From Capitulum mitella (lineage: Eukaryota; Arthropoda; Thecostraca; Pollicipedomorpha; Pollicipedidae): a stretch of DNA of 64,000 nucleotides. The notes under the pieces were generated by a model. The model worked only from the letters and a program-made list of their open reading frames with translations, was not told the DNA's origin and made no database searches. The DNA lies in assembly GCA_030062745.1 (NCBI GenBank), contig CP099839.1:42519891-42583890 (forward strand), in the 5' to 3' direction. Below, in pieces: positions 23,201 through 32,400 of the stretch (the first letter of the stretch is position 1; each line of letters begins with the position of its first letter). Position numbers and translations under genes: made by a program.

Positions 23201-26200
23201 TTCTCGGCTGATGATGCGCGACCGGGCTGCGGACGGTGCGCGGTGTCCGAGCGGGCTGCGGACGGTGCGCGGTGTCCGAGCGGGCTGCGGACGGTGCGCG
23301 GTGTCCGACCGGGCTGCGGACGGTGCGCGGTGTCCGAGCGGGCTGCGGACGGTGCGCGGTGTCCGAGCGGGCTGCGCGCCGACCGCGCCACTGACGCGGC
23401 GTCTTTCGCCAGCGCTTCAACCAGGAGGGCACCACGGACGGCTCCGAGACCACGTCCAACCTGAACCAGAAGCTCTACTACCACCGTCTGGGCACCGACC
23501 AGGCGGAGGACGTGCTCTGCGTCGAGTTCCCCGACCATCCCAAGTGGCGAATGTGAGTGCCGTCGGCGGTCTGCTCCGGAACGAGCCGCCGCGGCCGCAG
23601 CGGCTCGGGCTGACGAAGAGCCCTCCTGCGCACGGAGGGCTCCGGCCAGCTGGCCGCGCTGGCAACGACCGCTCTGATGGGGAGTTTTATGTGATCCGTT
23701 GCCAGGGTGTGAAACGTCGCGGGTTTTTTATGGCGCCTTCTGCATTTAACCTGCCCTTTGCCGGATGGACCGTTTCTATTCTGTGCTGCCACACTAGCTA
23801 TGGAAACCAACCTTCCATGGTTTGTTGTACGCTTTATCCGGCCTCCTTCTGCATAGGCCGAACCCGGCCAACATCTGTCCTGTGCTGGCTTAACGTTGGC
23901 TCTGTAGTTCTGGTGAGCCTCTCTGTCTGCGTCGCTGTGGTGATGTCGCCAGCTGATTCGTCCTTGTCTGTTCGAATGCGCGGACTTCCTCGATTGCCAC
24001 GTCTCAGTCTGTTCTGACGTCGCTCAGCCAGGTGGTTCACCTGCGGACTCCGCCGAACGAGAGAACGAGGACATGCCCGCTGCCCCGTCCTCCATACGCG
24101 GCCACGGGAGTATGGGGGATGGGGCAGTACGTCCGAGTATGTAGTACGGAGTATGGAGAGTACGTCCGAAAAAAAACGCCCACAAAATGCCCGACGCGGC
24201 CTGCGGAGGATCGGGAGGTGGCGACCCGGCGTCCGGCTAACCCCGTCCGGCTCCGCAGCGGCGCCGAGGTGAGCGACTGCGGCCGCTACCTGATGCTGCT
24301 GCTCTCCGAGGGCTGCAAGGACAACATGGTGTACTACGTGGATCTGGACGGCCTGCCGGACGGCCCGACTGGCGTGCTGGCGCCCGTCTGCATCGTCGAC
24401 AAGTTCGAGGCCGACTACGAGGTGACGGGCGCTCCTCGGGACGTTTGGGGAAGGAGGGGGAGCTTGTCCGACCCGCTGCGGAACCTTGCTGTCGTGGTCG
24501 GCACGCTGTGGCCGTCGCAGGAGCTGGTTTGTGCTGTGGGGGATGTGGGCGAGCTGTCGCAGCGCCAAGCGCTCCGTCTGGGCCGCTCCATCCGGCTGCG
24601 AAACCTACTCGTTTTGCGAGCTTTCCGGAGTTTATTCCCGTTGTGGAGTTAAATCCTCGCGGTAGCGGTGTTGGTTGTTGCTGAATCGCGCAGCGAAAAT
24701 GCCATCGATGAAAGCGAAACAGGCGCCCGGTCCTCGACTTCGGCCAGCCGGAGCCGGTGATTCGCCCTCCGCTTGCACGACTGCCGTGGCGGTCATTGCG
24801 GGGCTGGGTCGTGACGAAGGTTGTGTTCGGGTGACCGGCGTGGCACGGCGCCACTGGGGAGCTGACTGAGACCGCCAGTGCGGCGGCGCGTGAGATGGCC
24901 GCCTGCGCGGTGCCGTCGTCCGAGCTCTGTCCCGCTGCGGCGCGGCGTGGGCCGGGAGCCGGCGGGGTTCGAGTCTCACCGTCTGCCCGCCTGCCGGCAG
25001 TACGTGACCAACACGGGCTCCGTGTGCGTGTTCCGGACCAACAAGGATGCGCCCAACTACCACCTGGTGTCGGTGGACCTGGCGCAGCCGGAGCGCGGCT
25101 GGACCGTGCTGCTGCCCGAGCACCAGCACGACGTGCTCGACTGGGTGGCCTGCGTCAACCGCGACCGCCTGGTCGTCTGCTACATGCACGACGTCAAGGC
25201 AAGCGCCGAGCGGGCTTGGCACTGCTTGCGGGGTGTGTGCGCTCTGTGCGCCGTGTTGATACCCGCGTGAGTTGCTGGCTGGCGGCCGTCAAATCGTCCA
25301 CGTATCGGTGTTGTTTCATTTCATATTTGTTTTGTTGTGTTTGCTTTGTTGTTTCTCACGGACCGGTGGAATTTTCATAGGCGCAAGCCTTGTCCATTGT
25401 GATGCATTGTTTTGCAGCAGAAATGTCCATGAAAAACCGGCAGTCGCGGCATCCCCGCTGTCTCGTGATTGACTATGGGATTAACTGAAAACTGGGAACT
25501 GAAGTAAACGTCATGCAGAGCTGCTCTGCCGCCTAATAAATGCTGATATAACACAGGATAGGACACGGGTGGTTTTCCGTAGCACCGCTGTGGCTGAGGC
25601 AGTCACCACGCATGCGCGGTCCTCACGACGCGCTCCTTCTCCGCAGAACATTCTGCAGCTTCACAGTCTGGCCTCCGGCGAGAAGATCTCCACGTTCCCA
25701 CTGCAGGTGGGCTCCGTGGTGGGCTACTCGGGCAAGAAGAAGGACACGGCCATCTTCTACAAGTTCACGTCGTTCCTGTGGCCGGGCATCATCTACAGGT
25801 GCGACCTGAGCCAGCCCACCGTGAAGCCGGAGGTGAGTGAACGGTCCTGTATTTCTCCAGGCCTGGCGCACTGAGGCCGTGCAACTGCCTGGCAGGACGG
25901 GCTGAACTGGTACCACGTGGCACTGTCCTGCGGTGTGAAGGATAAGCTGCAGCTGTGTTTTTCCCCGTATCCCGGTCCCAAGTGGTGCTGTGAAATCATT
26001 GTCCCCCCCCCTCTACCCGGGCTTAATAGGTGGTGGATAATACCCCCAATGTCCACGGTGGTGTGGCTCGGGCCACCGGTATTGCCGGTGTCTCGAGCTG
26101 GAGTAGTGAGCATGTTAGTCATTCGCTGACACCGATGGCGAACAGTCGGTTATTCGCCGCCGGCAAACTGGGCCCAGCCGATTTCGTGTCCGGAATGTGA

Positions 26201-29200
26201 TCGGACTCCGGGCACTGGAGCTCGCGATTTTTGTCGCCTACTCATTAATAGGTAGGCAGGATTGCCCTTCCATACCCATGTGACCAAGTTACGCTGTGCT
26301 CCGTGGTTTCTGCACTGCTTCGAAAATCACCTGAGGTCACTGCAGTCACCCATGCTAGTCACTGAATGAGTCTCGCGATCCTGGCAAAGCAGATATAGTA
26401 TAGCAGTGGTACATATATATATATATATACATGTATACATACATACATACATACATATACAATAAGCGGTAGCGCCGACCGGATCGCGAGGCCTCAATCA
26501 TTGTCTTCGCTTATTTTTTCCAGTGAAACAGTGTTTACCATTCTGTGCCTTTGGTGATGCTGTCGTATCGCATGCATGTTTTTTTTTAATTCAGGGTATT
26601 AAAGGGGATTTATTCCAGGTATGAGAATTAAGCAGAAAATACGATAAGAACTGGAAAAAAGCACAGTTTCTTAGGTTGCTTTTTTGTCCATAATGGTTCT
26701 AAAACCGTTTCCATTACTTACTTTCGCGCCAGCATATCTGACTCGTTTGTCCACCTTTTACCTCATTTGTTTTTAAATTCAGTTCTATGTTTATCCATGT
26801 TTGTCATGCCATAGGTTTAGAAACGCTCCTTATGCTCACCTGGGCTGTGGACATACACATTTCGAATGTTTGTTCTGTTCGCAGATTTTCAAGGAAATCG
26901 CCGTGGCTGGTTTCAATCCATCGTTATTCGAATGCTATCAAGTTTTCTACTCTAGCAAGGATGGTACGAAAATCCCCATGTTCATCATGCATAAGAAGGT
27001 ATTTCCATATTTCCTTATTCATGTAACGTAGCGGTAATCCATGGATTTTTTTCGGAAGAACATCGTTATTATTTGTGCTGGTAGGCTTCCCGAGTTTTTT
27101 TCTAAGCTAGAGAAGCCTCAATCATTGTCCTCGCGTCTTTTTCTCCAGTGAAACAATGTTTACTATTCTGTGCCTTTGACGATGCTGTCGTGTCGCATGC
27201 AGTCAGAAGTCGCCACTTGATCATGGGTGGCAGACCGAAACAGTGAAAAGCTGTGGCGACGTTAGATATTGCGTGCGCGGCAGGGGTTGGTGCGCGACGG
27301 CTCTGCGCCCTGTCTGCTGTACGCGTACGGCGGCTTCAACATCAGCCTGACGCCGACGTTCAGCGTCTCCAAGCTGGTGTTCGTGCAGCACCTTGACGGC
27401 GTGTTCGCGCTTCCCAACATCCGCGGTGGAGGGTGAGTAGTGCCCCCCCCCCCCGACACGGACGGACGGACGGACAGACAGCGAGCCGCGCCAAACAGGG
27501 ACAGACTCCATGCCGTCACTGGGATGACGCGCAAACCCCGCCACCGACGGCGGTCACCGCACCGACGTCCAGACTGACGAACTCCGGGGCCGATGGCCGT
27601 GGACGGAAGCCGACTGGATTGTTGCACCCACCGGTGGTCGGTTTTAACGAGATACGTTCTCTGCGTGACTTACTCTGTATACGTTTATGCTTTGCGTATT
27701 TGTTTGTCGCCTGTTGAGACAGTTGCTTCTTTTTCGTGACCAAAATAAAATGCTCGCCAGTCCTAAGGAACTGTGGCTACCATTGGGGACGCGACGGGGG
27801 ACGTGGGTAGCTGGCAACTTTTACCTGCATCGGCACTATGTCGCTGCATTAAAACTTTCCTCAAATGTGTCTTGCCTTCCAGCCGCTCCGAACCTTTTCG
27901 TCACCACTTGTGCCGACTGCACCGCTCTGTCGTTCCCATGTATCTCCGTGCTCCTCCTCCTGTCATTGGTCCGCCCCCCCCCCCCGCGACGGCCGAGCCG
28001 CGACGGCCGGTGCCGGCTGCTTCTGACCGCCGGCCGCCGGCCGCCCGCCGCCAGCGAGTACGGCGAGCGCTGGCACAACGCCGGCCGGCTCTTCAACAAG
28101 CAGAACTGTTTCGACGACTTCGCCTGCGCCGCCGAGTACCTGATCCGCGAGGGCTACAGCAGCGCCAGCCGCATCAGCTGCGAGGGCGGCTCCAACGGCG
28201 GCCTGCTGGTCGGAGCCACCGTCAACCAGCGGCCCGAGCTGTTCGGCGCCGCCATCGCGCACGTCGGGTGCGTACCGCCGGCCGCCCCGCCCGGTCCCGT
28301 GGCGCCGGCTCCAGGCCGTGGCGTGCCAGCGTCGGCGTCACGTTGCGCGTCGAGCGCTGCTTACGCTGAAGCGGCACTCTGGTACAAGTGTCGCAGCTTC
28401 GAAGCAGATTTTTTGGAGGAGGGGGACCGAGCGGCCCTGGTTTTCTTCTGATGTTGCGGTTTCTCATGTTTACGTTTCAGACGGTGGCTGGTGCTTCCGG
28501 GCTGCTTTGTATCGTGCAGTGATAAGCATAAGAGCTGGGCTTTGCGTTCATGTTCATGGCGTTCAGCGTTCATGCCGTCCAGACGAACAGAGTCCATTGG
28601 AACGTACCACGGAACTGCTGCTGGGCGCTGACTGGGTTCTCTGCTTTTAGTGTTATGGACATGCTTCGGTTCCACAAGTTCACCATCGGGTACGCCTGGG
28701 TGTCCGACTTTGGCAACCCGGACGAGAAGGAACACTTTGAGAACATTATCAAGTACTCGCCTCTTCATAACATCCGGAAACCGACAGGGGATGGGAAACA
28801 GGTAATTTGAAGTGTTGATTGATGTGAACGAAGGGTTCAGTTTTCTCAGCTGAGATGGTTCATGCGTGCAATTTTTTTTCTCCCCACTCCAGCTTTGAAG
28901 ATAGCGCTATATCACCCAACTGCAACCTGACAGCTAAAGCGTTGTCTTTACAGCTGGAGTGCGGAGAGAAAAACATCACATGCGTATTGATTAATGCCCT
29001 AAACCGAAGACCTGTCAAACTCTTTGTACCCGCTGTGTATGTTTTGTGGTGACGACATAATAAATAAGACATCTGATACCCGATTAGGCCCATGGACACA
29101 ATCCGTCTTCACTGTCCGTTGGCATCATGAGACTTGTGGGTTCCCGATAGCTGCTTGTTAAGGAATCATTGTGTATGCTCGCTTCGTCGGCGTTTTCTGA

Positions 29201-30647
29201 CTTCTTTGGGCGGCCGCGCCCGCAGTACCTTTGACGTGTGAGAGGATGTGTGCTATATCGGTACCGTCCGCCAACTGACATCACCGGACAACCCTGGAAG
29301 TTTTTTTGTGTTAAGCGTTGTAAAGTATGATCATCCAGGGATGTTTTGTACTCAAAACGTTTGCTCCAGTACTTGAATCAGAAAGTGCGTTATAGGCATT
29401 CTGACTCGTGTCCGACCAAATGAATGTTTTCATCCAGCAGGAAGCAGTTGTAATGTCTTCACCAGATTGGACCAGGAATGGTGATTTGGATATGTATTTT
29501 TAATGTGTGATTAACAGAATGTCGTGCTCCGAAAAAAAGTCTACTTCGACATCAAGAACAAAAACCTAGTCTCCAACCCTGCCTCCAGAGGGTATGTCCC
29601 AGGGGCACCTCTGACGTCTGGGAGGGTATATGTTGCCTCGGCACTCGACACGTGACAACTGCGGGACCATGTCCTGGGCACCTCTGATGTTCCAGACGAC
29701 GTTTGCTCCCTGTTGACCGTCTGACACGTCTGACACACCGTCTGACTCGCGGGGTCCTTGTCCTCGTTAACTCTGACGTTTTGTGAGGCCACGCGTTTGC
29801 CGGCGCCGTCTGACATCTGTGCCCCGTGTAAGGATCATGCTCCCGGTGCGCGGGGGACGGTACGTCGCCGCACTGCTGTGTGACCGTCCCGGGCCGTGCG
29901 CTCCCCAGTACCCGGCCACGCTGCTGCTGACGGCCGACCACGACGACCGCGTGGTGCCGCTCCACTCGCTCAAGTACATCGCCGAGCTGCAGTACACCGT
30001 GGGCTCGGACAGCAGCCAGACCAATCCGCTTCTGATTCGGGTCGACACCAAGGCTGGCCACGGCGCCGGCAAACCCACCGCCAAACAGGTGAGAGCGCCG
30101 CGGCCGCCGCGCCGGCGGACTGCGGTGGGACGCCAGGGGACCGCGGCGAGGGGCCGGGGACCGCGACGGACCACGGCGGACCACGGCGGGCGACCTGGAA
30201 ACTTGGGTGGGGCGTTGGAGGGACCGGGGATGGTAGATGTGCTGGCGGTGAGGATGGATCGCAGAGCGGATGGTGGAGGGGGATGGATAGCTGGCGGGCA
30301 GGTGAGAGTCATCTGCCAGCTAGGACAGACCAACGTGGTGCCAGGCCGGGCACAAGCAGCTGTCGGAAGTAGAGCCAAAGCGTTGAGCGAAGGAGATTGT
30401 TCATAAGTTTCTGCGAACTTTTGGCGTCAGGTCTACGGCGTTGTTGGAAACAGAGCTTCAGAATTTGTCCCTTTTGACAGCGTTTTTAAATCATTACGCG
30501 TCTTATGGTGGCTGCTGGTCCACGAACTCCAGACTACCCCGTCGTGTCCGTTTTCGGGGTTTACGACTGCCTTCTCCCGGGCAGATCGACGAATCCACCG
30601 ACATCTACTGCTTCATCATACAGGCGCTCGGCCTCCAGATCCAGTGA
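20202..30647 (+). CDS. PREP: Prolyl oligopeptidase (prolyl endopeptidase), 14 coding exons
   Basis: A cytosolic S9-family serine peptidase that cuts short peptides after proline. The exons are 20202-20270, 20727-20950, 21708-21881, 22680-22776, 23413-23552, 24259-24421, 25001-25198, 25647-25832, 26885-26998, 27284-27432, 28055-28267, 28651-28801, 29909-30088 and 30585-30647. Joined, they read 2121 nt, or 706 residues (human PREP has 710), with no internal stop. The seven-bladed propeller occupies roughly residues 70-425, flanked by the alpha/beta-hydrolase domain. The catalytic Ser551 lies in GGSNGG, Asp638 in ADHDDR and His677 in KAGHGAGK. I chose the ATG because MPLPEYP aligns with the human N-terminus MLSLQYP. 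No signal peptide is seen. Intron 7 uses a GC donor; all the others are GT-AG. No clear poly(A) signal was found after the stop. Confidence 0.96.
20727..20950 (+). CDS. PREP: PREP coding exon 2 (residues 24-98)
   Basis: Acceptor gttttcag. Encodes [19 protein letters not shown] through the diagnostic [11 protein letters not shown]. Ends two bases into a Ser codon before gtacat. Confidence 0.95.
21340..21707. repeat. Degenerate tandem repeat in PREP intron 2
   Basis: Imperfect units around ggccagtgttctgcactg and ttgtccc run up to the acceptor of exon 3. The 240-residue minus-strand open frame over this region ([19 protein letters not shown]) is a product of the repeat, not a gene. Confidence 0.6.
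21708..21881 (+). CDS. PREP: PREP coding exon 3 (residues 98-156)
   Basis: Acceptor ttcggtcag. Encodes [19 protein letters not shown] and ends [10 protein letters not shown] plus two bases of Arg before gtaggc. Matches the first blades of the beta-propeller. Confidence 0.95.
22680..22776 (+). CDS. PREP: PREP coding exon 4 (residues 156-188)
   Basis: Acceptor ggtttcag. Encodes [19 protein letters not shown] and [11 protein letters not shown], with donor gtaagc and end phase 0. Lower GC than the neighbouring exons. Confidence 0.93.
23213..23385. repeat. 29-bp GC-rich minisatellite in PREP intron 4
   Basis: Five to six copies of a unit containing gggctgcggacggtgcgcgg, followed by tgtccga, end less than 40 bp before the exon 5 acceptor. 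Because 29 is not a multiple of three, all frames are used in turn. The long open frames here ([16 protein letters not shown]) are repeat artefacts. Confidence 0.9.
23413..23552 (+). CDS. PREP: PREP coding exon 5 (residues 189-235)
   Basis: Acceptor tttcgccag. Encodes [20 protein letters not shown] and [12 protein letters not shown], with donor gtgagt in phase 2. Matches human DGTETSTNLHQKLYYH. Confidence 0.95.
24259..24421 (+). CDS. PREP: PREP coding exon 6 (residues 235-289)
   Basis: Acceptor ggctccgcag. Encodes [19 protein letters not shown] through VDKFEADYE, with donor gtgacg in phase 0. Propeller segment. Confidence 0.95.
25001..25198 (+). CDS. PREP: PREP coding exon 7 (residues 290-355), followed by a GC donor
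   Basis: Acceptor ctgccggcag. Encodes [20 protein letters not shown] through VVCYMHDVK. The exon ends AAG and the intron begins GCAAGC. No GT donor nearby keeps the frame into NILQLHSL of exon 8, so this is a non-canonical GC-AG intron. Confidence 0.94.
25647..25832 (+). CDS. PREP: PREP coding exon 8 (residues 356-417)
   Basis: Acceptor tctccgcag. Encodes [26 protein letters not shown] and [15 protein letters not shown], ending KPE before gtgagt, phase 0. Last propeller blade. Confidence 0.96.
26405..26462. repeat. (TA)n/(CATA)n microsatellite
   Basis: A TA run followed by five or so tetranucleotide CATA units in PREP intron 8. Confidence 0.9.
26489..26577. repeat. Intron repeat flanking PREP exon 9, left copy
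   Basis: The block with cctcaatcattgtc, ccagtgaaacagtgtttacc and gtatcgcatgca is repeated with few changes at about 27112-27205, on the other side of exon 9. Confidence 0.85.
26885..26998 (+). CDS. PREP: PREP coding exon 9 (residues 418-455)
   Basis: Acceptor tctgttcgcag. Encodes [19 protein letters not shown] and the strongly conserved [12 protein letters not shown], ending HKK before gtattt, phase 0. Start of the main hydrolase domain. Confidence 0.96.
27112..27205. repeat. Intron repeat flanking PREP exon 9, right copy
   Basis: Direct-repeat partner of 26489-26577, in the same orientation. Ends close to 80 bp before the exon 10 acceptor. Confidence 0.85.
27284..27432 (+). CDS. PREP: PREP coding exon 10 (residues 456-505)
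   Basis: Acceptor tgcgcggcag. Encodes [20 protein letters not shown] through ALPNIRGGG, with donor gtgagt in phase 2. YGGFNIS and NIRGGGEYG are family hallmarks. Confidence 0.96.
28055..28267 (+). CDS. PREP: PREP coding exon 11 with catalytic Ser551 (residues 505-576)
   Basis: Acceptor cccgccgccag. Encodes [27 protein letters not shown] and [13 protein letters not shown]. The nucleophile is the Ser of GGSNGG. Donor gtgcgt, phase 2. Very GC-rich. Confidence 0.97.
28651..28801 (+). CDS. PREP: PREP coding exon 12 (residues 576-626)
   Basis: Acceptor ctgcttttag. Encodes [19 protein letters not shown] through [11 protein letters not shown], with donor gtaatt in phase 0. Human has VMDMLKFHKYTIGHAW. 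Confidence 0.96.
28860..28982. repeat. Small imperfect palindrome (MITE-like) in PREP intron 12
   Basis: The left arm has tctccccactccagctttgaag. The right arm, reverse-complemented, has tctctccgcactccagctgt, and the outer words also pair loosely. About 120 bp overall. No target duplication was fixed. Confidence 0.55.
29909..30088 (+). CDS. PREP: PREP coding exon 13 with catalytic Asp638 and His677 (residues 627-686)
   Basis: Acceptor gctccccag. Encodes [20 protein letters not shown] and [16 protein letters not shown]. Contains two residues of the triad. Donor gtgaga, phase 0. Confidence 0.97.
30585..30647 (+). CDS. PREP: PREP coding exon 14 and stop (residues 687-706)
   Basis: Acceptor tctcccgggcag. 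Encodes [20 protein letters not shown], then TGA. It aligns with the human end IEEVSDMFAFIARCLN-type helix. Confidence 0.93.
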   Translation: MDESTDIYCFIIQALGLQIQ

Positions 30648-32268
30648 CTACCTCCAACTGCAGTGTACGGTACAAACGCCTAGCCACCTTAATTTTAGTC
30701 ACAGTCCGTTAGTACTCAGTTCCGCTCAATTGGCAGTTTACATTTTACTGTTGGCCGGTCGGCCGCGGCGGGCGCGCACCGCCAGCCGACCGGGTCCGAC
30801 GAAGACCAGTGTTCGCGCGCGACGCCGCGAGGTTGCGTTTTGTGCGAGAGGCGTTGATCAATGCGGGTGGCAGTGCTGACTGATCTTACGGGCCAGTCAG
30901 CTGTTCAAGACTGAACAAAGTGTCCGTAAAGTCCGTTTTTAATACCCTGGGCAGTTATTACTCACGTGGCTCCTTTATTGTGCATTAACACGCGGCAGTC
31001 GTTTATTTTTTATTGTTGCATTGGCAATATATCATCCCAAGTCAAGTGCCATTCTTATTGTTTTAGTTTTCGAGACTCCATGGGATTCTTGTCTGACTTC
31101 GAACGGTTAGAACGCTACCTTTCGAGTGGTGGTCATCTGAAGCCTGCTGAGAAGTACCTCGGCGGTAACATCTGAGTATGTTCAGCTCATCCGAGCGGAT
31201 CTGAATTCACGTAGCTGTTCGCTCTCAGAAGGGACCGATAGCGCAGTAATGCAAATGAACCGAGTACGATGACCCATGAAAACCCGTAGGATTCCCTCTA
31301 TGTATTAGACGAAGAACGTTCAGATAATCGAATTAGACAGACAGCATCGGGCAAGTACCTGATTGGAAAGAGGGCAACCCTCGTCTATATCCGTCAAGTT
31401 TTCCATGCATAAACATTCCCACTTCGTGCACGAGTGATACATTTCGTCGATTCGCACTCGCACGACAGGAAAGCCCGTCATGCCAAACCCGACCGCGCTG
31501 GATCCTCTCGGCGTCCGAGGCCGCCGCCAGCGACCACACCTCGAGCCCGTACATCGCACGGCCCAACTGAACAACCAACGCCAGCGGACACGGCGTCGGC
31601 GGCGGCCGGCTCTACACCACAGACAAGGACGGCGCGGGCCGCTCTACACTACTGGCGCGGGGAGGGGCGCGGCGGCCCTGGCACCCTGGTCAGGAACACG
31701 ACACCGGGCTCAGCATCACAGGACGGCGCGCCCGGACGGGGCCGCGCCCCCGCGCCGGTCCGGCTCCGGCCTGGCGCGCCGCGCGGCCGACCGCGCGCGC
31801 CGCCCTCACGCGGGGCTCACGGACACAGCCGGCGTGGAGATTGAGCTCCCGCTCAGAGTGAAGTGGTACACATGCAGCAAGCCGGCGCTCGGGGCAGAAC
31901 TGACGCGACAGTGGATAAAGAGACCGGCTCCCTTCGAGTGCGTGTGCAACTGAATCTCACGCGCGACCGCCAGCGAAGCCGAGAAGCGCTCGAAGCGGAC
32001 ACCGCGCCCGCGCAGGAACCAAAATCTCACGTAAAAGGCCTGCACTACACTCGCTCCGCACACTACCGCAACTAGCACGTGCACTAGGCATCCCCTGAGC
32101 GCGGAGAGCGCCGCCGGACGGGGCGCGTCAAGTCGGCTCCGGCGCCCGCCGCCGCCGCCGCAGCGAAACTAAAGCTACGCTAGAACACCGCCGGCCGGCG
32201 CGCGCGCTCGTCAGGCGGGACAGGCCGGCCGGTCGGCCGCCCGGGTGACAGGCGCTTCAGAGGAGGCC
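30648..32268. other. Convergent intergenic region between PREP and PHKG
   Basis: Holds the 3' untranslated regions of both genes. 31480-32260 is extremely GC-rich with no convincing coding block. No AATAAA was found on the plus strand for PREP. Confidence 0.6.
30974..31007 (-). promoter_or_regulatory. Candidate PHKG poly(A) signals
   Basis: Two AATAAA hexamers occur on the minus strand (tttatt at 30974-30979 and 31002-31007), about 1.26-1.3 kb after the PHKG stop. They are the nearest canonical signals I see, so a long 3' UTR is possible. Confidence 0.3.
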
Positions 32269-32400
32269 CTAGCTGGCCACCAGCAGCGCAGTGCGGGCCA
32301 GGTCCGTCTTCGGCGTGTTCTCAAAGAGCATGGCGCGATTCTGGCCCTCAGCCTTCTTCACCCAGTGGCCGTACACGCGGAACGCGCAGGCGTCGATCAC
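32269..32400 (-). CDS. PHKG: PHKG last coding exon (residues 364-406)
   Basis: Acceptor gccgcag on the minus strand. Encodes [20 protein letters not shown] and [10 protein letters not shown], then TAG. Matches the human C-terminal motif AFRIYGHWVKKGQQQNRA. Confidence 0.96.
   Translation of the reverse strand: MIDACAFRVYGHWVKKAEGQNRAMLFENTPKTDLARTALLVAS

Noticed and set aside
23014-24017. Several 80-270-residue frames with [16 protein letters not shown] repeats
   Set aside because: By-products of the 29-bp GC minisatellite and of antisense or shifted reading of PREP exon 5.
24237-24854. 205-residue minus-strand frame rich in Arg, Ser and Pro
   Set aside because: Antisense to PREP exon 6 and a GC-rich intron; high GC lowers stop frequency.
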